64,000 bases of DNA from Microlunatus lacustris. Its GTDB lineage: Bacteria > Actinomycetota > Actinomycetes > Propionibacteriales > Propionibacteriaceae. Below the pieces are notes generated by a model that saw only the letters and a list, made by a program, of their open reading frames with translations, did not search any database and was not told the DNA's origin. Shown in pieces: positions 58,889-64,000 of this stretch; the stretch's first letter is position 1; each line of letters opens with the position of its first letter. Both the position numbers and the translations under genes were made by a program. The stretch covers positions 214,467-278,466 of the forward strand of contig BAAAJN010000008.1 in NCBI GenBank assembly GCA_039527025.1, written 5' to 3'.

Positions 58889-59625
58889 GCGCCCGCCTCC
58901 ACCGCGGCCAGCAGCCGGGCCCCGGCGCTGTCCATGTGCAGGTCCATCGCCCGCGCGGCCGCGTCCGGGTCGCGCGTCTCGAGCGCGGCGACCACCGCCG
59001 CGTGCTCGGCGCAGGTGACCCGGACGTGCTCGGCGTCGCTGACCGCCCGTTCGGCCCAGACCCGGATGAGCGAGCGGACGCTCTGCAGCATCTGGTCCAG
59101 CAGGGGGTTGCTGGCCCGCTCAGCGAGCTCCTGGTGGAAGCGCAGGTCGGCGGCCGCGAAGGCCGCGAAGTCCGACCCGGCGGCGCGCATGGCCGCCAGG
59201 TGCCCGGCCAGCGCACCCACGCCGTCGTCGTCGATCGCGGTCGCGGCCAGCCGCGCGGCCTGCACCTCGAGACCGTGCCGGACCTGCACCAGCTCCCGGG
59301 TCTTGGGCTCGCCCAGCAGCATCCCCCAGGACAGCGTCTGCGGCAGCAGCTCCGAGGTGCGGCTCCGCAGGTAGGTACCCGATCCCGGCCGGACCTCGAC
59401 CACGCCGAGCACCTCGAGCGCGGCCAGCGCCTCGCGCACGGCGGAGCGCCCGACGCCGAAGGTCTCGGCCAGCCGGCGTTCGGGGGGGAGCCGGGAGCCC
59501 GGGGCCACCGTGCCCGAGGTGAAGTGGTCGAGCAGCCGCCGCGTCACCGCGGTGACCACCGAGGTGCTGGCGATGTTCCCGCCGAGGCTGAGTGTGGCCG
59601 GGTCGGTCGGCGGAAGGTCGGGCAC
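58885..59625 (-). CDS. FadR/GntR-family regulator (FCD domain)
   Basis: 246-aa regulator with N-terminal winged HTH (about 25-95: GTVAPGSRLPPERRLAETFG, VGRSAVREALAALEVLGVV, RPGSGTYLRS) and a C-terminal all-helical FCD domain with metal-site residues (DLRFHQELAERASNPLL; CAEHAAVVAALE). FCD regulators respond to sugar acids such as gluconate, galacturonate or apionate-like ligands. It is divergent from the OiaC/ApnO/SDR operon across two 16-bp palindromes and co-translated with the lactonase gene. GTG at 59625, weak ribosome site. Predicted local repressor of both arms. Confidence 0.85.
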   Translation of the reverse strand: MPDLPPTDPATLSLGGNIASTSVVTAVTRRLLDHFTSGTVAPGSRLPPERRLAETFGVGRSAVREALAALEVLGVVEVRPGSGTYLRSRTSELLPQTLSWGMLLGEPKTRELVQVRHGLEVQAARLAATAIDDDGVGALAGHLAAMRAAGSDFAAFAAADLRFHQELAERASNPLLDQMLQSVRSLIRVWAERAVSDAEHVRVTCAEHAAVVAALETRDPDAAARAMDLHMDSAGARLLAAVEAGA

Positions 59626-59666
59626 AGCCGAAGCCTAGGGGCGCCGTCACGCATCGGACAAGGACT

Positions 59667-59704
59667 GGTCAACCGGTTGACCCGAATTGGTCAACCGGTT
59701 GACA
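59667..59704 (+). promoter_or_regulatory. Tandem palindromic operators in a divergent promoter
   Basis: GGTCAACCGGTTGACC (59667-59682) is a perfect 16-bp palindrome. GGTCAACCGGTTGACA (59689-59704) repeats it with one change. Centres are 22 bp apart (two helical turns). TTGACA at 59698-59703 with CAGGCT 17 bp later can serve as the plus-strand promoter, placing the RNA start only a few bases before the ATG at 59736 (leaderless). Operator for the adjacent FadR-type regulator. Confidence 0.75.
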
Positions 59705-59735
59705 GATCAGTGCGGTACCGGCAGGCTCGGCCTCC

Positions 59736-60536
59736 ATGAGCACCGGTCTGGGCACCTACGCCTTCTTCTGGCAGTGGCACCCCAGCGCAGCCGCGCCGCT
59801 GAGTCTGGAAGCGATGCTGGAGCAGACCGCAGCGGCGGGGGTCGACCGCTTCCAGATCTGCGACTACCCCGAGATCGAGACCTGGGACGGCCCACGCCTG
59901 GACGCCGTCCGGGCGACGGCCGCCGCGCTGGGGATCACCCTCGAGCTGGGCACCCGGGGGATCAGCGTCGAGCACCTGACCCGCTACCTGCGGCTGGCCG
60001 ACCGGCTGGACGTCACGCTGGTCCGCAGCATGCTGAACGCGGGCGCCCACCGCCCCGGCCGCGACGAGGCCGTCGGGCTGCTCGCCGCGGCGGTGCCCGG
60101 CTACCAGGCCGCGGGCGTCAGCCTGGCGCTGGAGACCTACGAGCAGGTCCCGGTCGTCACCCTCGTCGACGTGGTCGAGGCCGTCGACTCCCCGGCGCTG
60201 GGCATCTGCCTGGACCCGGCCAATTGCGTCGCCGCGCTGGAGCTGCCGCTGGACACGGTCCGGCGGACGGCTCCGCACGTGACGAACCTGCACGTGAAGG
60301 ACTTCCACTTCACCCGCCAGGACGGGTGGGTGGGGTTCAGCCTGGTCGGCTGCCCGCTCGGCGAGGGCCTGCTGCCCTACGCCGAGATGGTCGCCCTCGT
60401 CCAGCCCGAGGCCCGCGGCATCAGCCGCATCGTCGAGCACTGGCTGCCCTGGCAGGGCGACAGCGCCACCACCATCGCCCTCGAGCAGCGGTGGACCGAG
60501 CACAACCTTTCCTACCTGAGGAGCATCCAGTCATGA
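59736..60536 (+). CDS. oiaC: Xylose-isomerase-like TIM barrel protein, OiaC-like (3-oxo-isoapionate decarboxylase candidate)
   Basis: 266-aa sugar-phosphate isomerase/epimerase (AP endonuclease 2) fold. Metal ligands can be read as Glu133 (LALETYEQ), Asp160 (GICLDPANC), His186 (NLHVKDFHF) and Glu234 (RIVEHWLPW). The family includes OiaC, which turns 3-oxo-isoapionate into L-erythrulose plus CO2. The pairing with an ApnO-like and an ApnL-like gene supports that role over a generic hydroxypyruvate isomerase. ATG at 59736 lacks a ribosome site and lies just after the predicted transcription start. Its stop overlaps the next ATG by 4 bp. Confidence 0.6.
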   Translation: MSTGLGTYAFFWQWHPSAAAPLSLEAMLEQTAAAGVDRFQICDYPEIETWDGPRLDAVRATAAALGITLELGTRGISVEHLTRYLRLADRLDVTLVRSMLNAGAHRPGRDEAVGLLAAAVPGYQAAGVSLALETYEQVPVVTLVDVVEAVDSPALGICLDPANCVAALELPLDTVRRTAPHVTNLHVKDFHFTRQDGWVGFSLVGCPLGEGLLPYAEMVALVQPEARGISRIVEHWLPWQGDSATTIALEQRWTEHNLSYLRSIQS

Positions 60537-61387
60537 GCCAGAACCTGACCATCGCGGTCGTCGGAGCCGGCGGCAAGATGGGCATGCGGGTCTCGAACAA
60601 CCTGCAGCGCAGCGAGCACACCGTCCACTACAGCGAGAACTCCGCGGCCGGCCGGCAGCGCACGACCGACGCCGGCCGCACCGTCACCGAGACGGCCGAC
60701 GCCGTCGCGGACGCCGACGTGGTGATCCTGGCCGTGCCGGACGTGGCCCTGGCGCCGGTGTCGGCCGAGGTCGTCCCGCAGCTGAAGACGGGGGCGGTCG
60801 TGCTGACCCTGGACCCGGCTGCCGCCTACGCCAACCTGCTGTTCCGGCGCGCCGACGTCGAGTACGCCGTCGCGCACCCGTGCCACCCGTCGGTCTTCCT
60901 GCAGCGCAAGACCCAGGCCGAGCTCGAGGACACCTTCGGCGGCATCGCCGCGCCGCAGGAGGTCGTCGCGGCCTTCGAGTCCGACGACCTGGCCAAGCGG
61001 GCGGTGGCCGAGGAGGTCATCACGCTGATGTACGCCCCGGTCCTCGACGTGCACTGGGTGAGCGTGAAGCAGCTGGCCTACCTGGAGCCGACGCTGGTCG
61101 AGGTGGTGGCCTGCATGGTCGGGGCGCTGCTCAACGAGGCGCTGCAGGAGACGATCCACACCGTCGGGGTGCCGGAGCCGGCCGCGCGGGCCATGCTGAT
61201 GGGCCACGTCCAGGTCGCGCTGGCCAACGGTTTGCGCGGGGACAACCCCTTTTCCGACGCCTGCCTGATCGCCATGGACTACGGCCGCGACAAGATCGTC
61301 AAGGAGGACTGGAAGTCGATCTTCGCCGACGACGAGCTGGACCACGTCCTCCAGCAGATGCTCCACCTCGACGCGATCAACCGCTGA
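60533..61387 (+). CDS. apnO: 6PGDH-like NAD-binding protein, ApnO-like (D-apionate oxidoisomerase candidate)
   Basis: 284-aa oxidoreductase. N-terminal Rossmann motif IAVVGAGGKMGMRVSNNL, then ADADVVILAVPDVALAPVS and a characteristic HPCHPSVFLQRKTQAE segment. The C-terminal helical domain is related to 6-phosphogluconate dehydrogenases (QLAYLEPTLVEVVACMVGA; RAMLMGHVQVALANGLRG). This architecture is that of D-apionate oxidoisomerase, which converts D-apionate to 3-oxo-isoapionate with NAD+. The ATG at 60533 overlaps the previous stop (ATGA) and has AGGAG about 10 nt upstream. It forms an operon with the OiaC-like and SDR genes. Confidence 0.6.
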   Translation: MSQNLTIAVVGAGGKMGMRVSNNLQRSEHTVHYSENSAAGRQRTTDAGRTVTETADAVADADVVILAVPDVALAPVSAEVVPQLKTGAVVLTLDPAAAYANLLFRRADVEYAVAHPCHPSVFLQRKTQAELEDTFGGIAAPQEVVAAFESDDLAKRAVAEEVITLMYAPVLDVHWVSVKQLAYLEPTLVEVVACMVGALLNEALQETIHTVGVPEPAARAMLMGHVQVALANGLRGDNPFSDACLIAMDYGRDKIVKEDWKSIFADDELDHVLQQMLHLDAINR

Positions 61388-61397
61388 GGACCGGGTC

Positions 61398-62153
61398 ATG
61401 ACGGAACGGTTGGCAGGCAGGACGGCCCTGGTCACCGGCGCCGGGTCCGGCATCGGCCAGGGGGTGGCGGAGCGCTTCCTCGCCGAGGGGGCCCGGGTGG
61501 TGGTCACCGACCGCGACCTCGAGGCCGCCCGCCGGGTGGCAGTCGGACAGGACCGCGCGCTGGCGGTGGCCCTGGACGTCGCCGACGAGGCCTCCGTGGT
61601 CGCCGGCTTCGCGACGGCGCTCGACGCGGGCTTCGGGCCGGACGTCGTGGTGGCCAACGCGGGCGTCCAGCTCTTCGGGCAGGACGCCCAGGTGGCCGAC
61701 CTCGAGCTCGAGGTCTGGCAGCGGACGGTCGCGGTCAACCTGACCGGGACCTTCCTCACCCTGAAGCACGCGGTCCGGACGATGCTCGCCGGCGGGGGAG
61801 GCTCGATCATCCTCACCGGCTCCCCGACGGGGCTGAACGGCGAAGGTCAGGACTTCACGGCCTACTCCAGCTCCAAGGCCGGCATGCACGGGATGGCCCG
61901 GGCCGTCGCCAAGGCCTACGCCGGTCGGGGGATCCGGGTGAACACCGTCGTCCCGGGCTACACCGAGACGCCTCTGGTCAGCACGATCAGCGGAGACCCC
62001 GAGGACCGGGCGGCGATCATCTCCCGCATCCCGCTGGGTCGGCCCGGCACGCCCCAGGACGTGGAGGGGATCATGGTCTACCTGGCCAGCGACGAGTCCA
62101 GCTACGCCACGGGCGCGATCTTCCGCGTCGACGGCGGGATGACGACGCTCTGA
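61398..62153 (+). CDS. Short-chain dehydrogenase/reductase
   Basis: 251-aa classical SDR. Cofactor motif TALVTGAGSGIGQG (10-23), an acidic residue after strand 2 (VTDRDLEAA) favouring NAD, VVANAGVQ, and catalytic Ser142, Tyr156 and Lys160 (LTGSPTGLNG; YSSSKAG). It lies 10 bp after the ApnO-like gene with TGAGGACCGGGTC before the ATG, so it is the third gene of the operon. Possible jobs are D-apiose or D-apionolactone oxidation, or erythrulose reduction. The known D-apiose dehydrogenase is, from memory, of another family, so this would be an analogue. Confidence 0.85.
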   Translation: MTERLAGRTALVTGAGSGIGQGVAERFLAEGARVVVTDRDLEAARRVAVGQDRALAVALDVADEASVVAGFATALDAGFGPDVVVANAGVQLFGQDAQVADLELEVWQRTVAVNLTGTFLTLKHAVRTMLAGGGGSIILTGSPTGLNGEGQDFTAYSSSKAGMHGMARAVAKAYAGRGIRVNTVVPGYTETPLVSTISGDPEDRAAIISRIPLGRPGTPQDVEGIMVYLASDESSYATGAIFRVDGGMTTL

Positions 62154-62155
62154 GC

Positions 62156-63067
62156 TCAGCCCCGCCGGTGGTCGGCGAGCACCTCGTCGACCACCGTGCG
62201 GTGCTCGTCGGCGTCCGCACCGCCAGCCGAGAGCATGATCAGCGCCTTCCAGAGCGCCCATCCACGGGCGCGCGCCCAGGTCTCCTCGTCCAGCCCGACG
62301 CCGTCGACGAAGGCGGTCCGCGCCTCGCCGCGGAGCAGCGTCCAGGTGATGACGAGGTCGCAGGCGGGGTCGCCGACGCCGCAGGTGCCGAAGTCGATCA
62401 CCGCGGTCAGAGCGCCGGCGTCGTCCAGCAGCAGGTTCCCCGGGGCGATGTCCCCGTGGAACCAGACGGGCGGGCCCGACCAGGACGACGCCAGCGCGTC
62501 GGTCCAGACGGCCCAGCAGGCCTCGCCGTCGACCGTTGGGCCCAGGACGGCCAGCGCGTCGCGCACCTCGGCGTCGTAGAACGCGGGCGCACCGCCCCGG
62601 TGGAAGCAGTGCGCGCCCGGCGGGGGACCGTCGCTCGCCTCCAGGCTCTGCAGCACGGCGAGGAAGTGGGCCAGCTGCCGTGCGAAGGAGACGAGGTCGG
62701 CCGGGGCTGCGCCGAGCACCGGGCGCCCCTCGATCCAGCGCCGGACCGACCACGACCAGGCGTAGCCGGAGCCGGGACGGCCGGTGGCCACCGGCTCGGG
62801 CACCCGGAGCGGTAGCGATGACGCCAACCGGGGCAGCCAGCGGTCCTCCTTGGCCACAGCCGCCGCATAGCCGGCGGCGCTCGGCAGCCGGACCGCCAGA
62901 TCCCCGCCCAGCCGGTAGGTGCGGTTGTCCCAGCCGTCCGTCGGCACCGGCCGGACGGCAAGACCGGACCAGGCGGGGAACTGCTCCGCCAGGAGGCGGC
63001 TGACCAGCTCGGCGGTGATCCCGCCCCGGCCGTCGGGACCCACGTCGTCTCGGGGAGGTCTCGGCAC
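62156..63067 (-). CDS. Aminoglycoside-phosphotransferase-family kinase
   Basis: 303-aa APH-fold small-molecule kinase. Brenner motif WFHGDIAPGNLLLDD (catalytic Asp in HGD) and the metal-binding DFG-like VIDFGTCGVGDPACDL. The N-lobe TDGWDNRTYRLGGDLAVRLP is typical. Relatives range from aminoglycoside to macrolide and sugar kinases; chromosomal members like this often have no resistance role. GTG at 63067 is preferred over 63076 because GGGAGG then lies 9 nt upstream rather than directly against the start. Its stop is 2 bp from the convergent SDR stop. Confidence 0.8.
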   Translation of the reverse strand: MPRPPRDDVGPDGRGGITAELVSRLLAEQFPAWSGLAVRPVPTDGWDNRTYRLGGDLAVRLPSAAGYAAAVAKEDRWLPRLASSLPLRVPEPVATGRPGSGYAWSWSVRRWIEGRPVLGAAPADLVSFARQLAHFLAVLQSLEASDGPPPGAHCFHRGGAPAFYDAEVRDALAVLGPTVDGEACWAVWTDALASSWSGPPVWFHGDIAPGNLLLDDAGALTAVIDFGTCGVGDPACDLVITWTLLRGEARTAFVDGVGLDEETWARARGWALWKALIMLSAGGADADEHRTVVDEVLADHRRG

Positions 63068-63186
63068 GGGGGACACCCTCCCGGATCTCCGTCTCGTCGC
63101 TCAACCCGGTTCGGGGTGACCCGGCCGAGCGGCACCTGAGGTCGTAGCCTCGGCAGCGGACTGTCCGGTGAGCACAGGAGGCCCGC

Positions 63187-63537
63187 ATGACCGAGCTGGA
63201 CGACCTGGACCTCGCCGTGCCGCCGAGCGGTACCGGGTGCGTCGAGTGCCTGACCTCCGGAGGGTGGTGGGTGCACCTGCGCCGTTGTGGCACCTGCGGG
63301 CACGTCGGGTGCTGCGACACCTCACCGTCGCAGCACGCGACGGCGCACGCGACGAGGTCCGGCCACGACCTGATCCGCAGCTTCGAGCCGGGGGAGACCT
63401 GGTTCTACCGCTACGGCGACGAGGCCTTCTTCGAGTCAGGCCCGGATCTGGCTCCTCCCGAGCACCGGCCGACCGCCCAGCCGGTTCCGGGGCCCGCGGG
63501 GCGCGTGCCGGCGGACTGGCGCGACCACGTGCACTGA
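63187..63537 (+). CDS. UBP-type zinc finger protein
   Basis: 116-aa protein with a ubiquitin-carboxyl-hydrolase-type zinc finger (ZnF-UBP), common as a stand-alone domain in actinobacteria. Ligands are CVECLTSGGWWVHLRRC, CGHVGCCD and HATAHATRSGH, followed by FEPGETWFYRYGDEAFF. Function unknown; no ubiquitin is involved in bacteria of this kind. ATG at 63187 with AGGAGGCCCGC. Last protein gene before the rRNA leader. Confidence 0.85.
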   Translation: MTELDDLDLAVPPSGTGCVECLTSGGWWVHLRRCGTCGHVGCCDTSPSQHATAHATRSGHDLIRSFEPGETWFYRYGDEAFFESGPDLAPPEHRPTAQPVPGPAGRVPADWRDHVH

Positions 63538-63577
63538 GCCTGCTGCCGGCTCCGGCTGCTCGCCCCGGCGGCTGGGC

Positions 63578-63606
63578 TTGAGCCGGGTCGAGCCGGGGTG
63601 TAGCGT
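63578..63606 (+). promoter_or_regulatory. rRNA promoter P1
   Basis: TTGAGC (63578-63583), a 17-bp spacer, TAGCGT (63601-63606). Weakest -35 of the three. Confidence 0.55.
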
Positions 63607-63667
63607 GGCGAAGCCTTCACGGGGTGCACGAGCCCGTGGATGGCGCGACAGGACTGCGGAACCGGAG

Positions 63668-63696
63668 TTGACCTCCTGGGGAAGCGCGGGTAACGT
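63668..63696 (+). promoter_or_regulatory. rRNA promoter P2
   Basis: TTGACC (63668-63673), a 17-bp spacer, TAACGT (63691-63696). Good match to the housekeeping consensus. Confidence 0.7.
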
Positions 63697-63842
63697 AGTC
63701 CGAGCCCTGAGGGTGCGGGACGCCAGTCGGAAGACTTGGTGGCCGGCCTCGGGCACCACCACCACCTTGAGCACAAGGTTGCTGTCCGCCCAGAGGCGGC
63801 AGGAACAGGCTTATGACGGTGGGGTCGAGCTGGAAGCCGGAT

Positions 63843-63871
63843 TTGACTCCGGTGGAGAGCCTGACTAGAGT
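63843..63871 (+). promoter_or_regulatory. rRNA promoter P3
   Basis: TTGACT (63843-63848), a 17-bp spacer, TAGAGT (63866-63871). Nearest to the leader and probably the main promoter. Confidence 0.75.
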
Positions 63872-64000
63872 AAGTCGAGTTGCCCCAAGCCGGGAAGTGA
63901 AATGCCTGGTGCGGTGTGTGAGCGAGTCTTGAGAACTTAACAGCGTGCTTAAAGTCAATGCCAAATATGCACTAAGTAACCCGTGCCTGGTCTGACTCTG

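Larger units (their letters stand above)
63538..64000 (+). other. rRNA operon leader region (16S expected just beyond the edge)
   Basis: No protein gene. The region has three promoters with 17-bp spacers, and near the end the AT-richer conserved leader text GAGAACTTAACAGCGTGC followed by TTAAAGTCAATGCC. This resembles the boxA-like antitermination leader that precedes actinobacterial 16S rRNA genes. The mature 16S start (AGTTTGATCCTGGC) is not inside the window. Confidence 0.8.

Noticed and set aside
62156..63067. Antibiotic-resistance gene
   Set aside because: The APH fold is broad; no mobile element or close resemblance to a known resistance enzyme is visible.

Overview
This 64-kb window is high-GC actinobacterial chromosome. 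The signs are strong G/C bias at third codon positions, GTG starts with 4-bp GTGA/ATGA overlaps, five GAF-ANTAR regulators, a TCGAAC-N4-GTTCGA SOS box, a DtxR/IdeR-type iron box, and an actinobacterial rRNA leader at the right edge. The dispersed CCTGAGCCTGTCGAAGG repeat family and the gene mix suggest Propionibacteriales (Microlunatus/Friedmanniella-like) or a related soil or plant-associated lineage. That placement is inference only.

Layout. 1-11.4 kb: edge-truncated XRE/NB-ARC regulator, PhzF isomerase, six-Asp-box propeller protein, DUF2723 membrane protein flanked by two 95-bp near-identical repeats, DUF2891 protein, small Cys-rich protein, secreted phosphodiester glycosidase, FGGY kinase. 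11.4-16.9 kb: an island-like stretch with an orphan Vsr nuclease and a 1133-aa protein that looks like an eCIS (extracellular contractile injection system) cargo or toxin, between two gene-poor gaps. 17-25 kb: secreted alpha/beta hydrolase with C-terminal Calx-beta-like repeats, a decayed ERCC4/Lsr2-tail nuclease gene, a DoxX-like protein, an SOS-controlled DUF222-HNH protein, gamma-glutamyltransferase, aquaporin. 25-33 kb: stress and membrane block with YrzE-like protein, four GAF-ANTAR genes (one frameshifted), DUF4383 protein, VIT1-type transporter, MFS transporter and UspA. 33-37 kb: aldo/keto reductase and a DtxR-boxed siderophore uptake operon (binding lipoprotein, siderophore-interacting reductase, DUF2470).

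37-44 kb is a probable amino-sugar oligosaccharide locus: GntR regulator, NagB-like deaminase, GH4 glycosidase, BadF-type GlcNAc kinase and an orphan family-5 solute-binding lipoprotein. A GATTGGTCTA operator candidate occurs in front of both transcription units. 43.9-49.4 kb holds a PAP2 phosphatase, an RseB-like protein co-translated with an ABC exporter, a 6 x 23-bp tandem repeat, a lipase and a fifth GAF-ANTAR gene. 49.4-62.2 kb is carbohydrate catabolism: PfkB kinase, second GH4, frameshifted methyltransferase, aldo/keto reductase-like protein, GH127 glycosidase, zinc dehydrogenase, then a putative D-apionate/D-apiose module (ApnL-like lactonase, FadR regulator, OiaC-like decarboxylase, ApnO-like oxidoisomerase, SDR) around two tandem 16-bp palindromes. 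The lactonase carries a Gly/Ser linker encoded by repeat DNA that ends in a copy of the dispersed repeat. The window closes with an APH-type kinase, a UBP zinc-finger protein and an rRNA-operon leader with three promoters, each with a 17-bp spacer; the 16S gene should start just beyond the edge.
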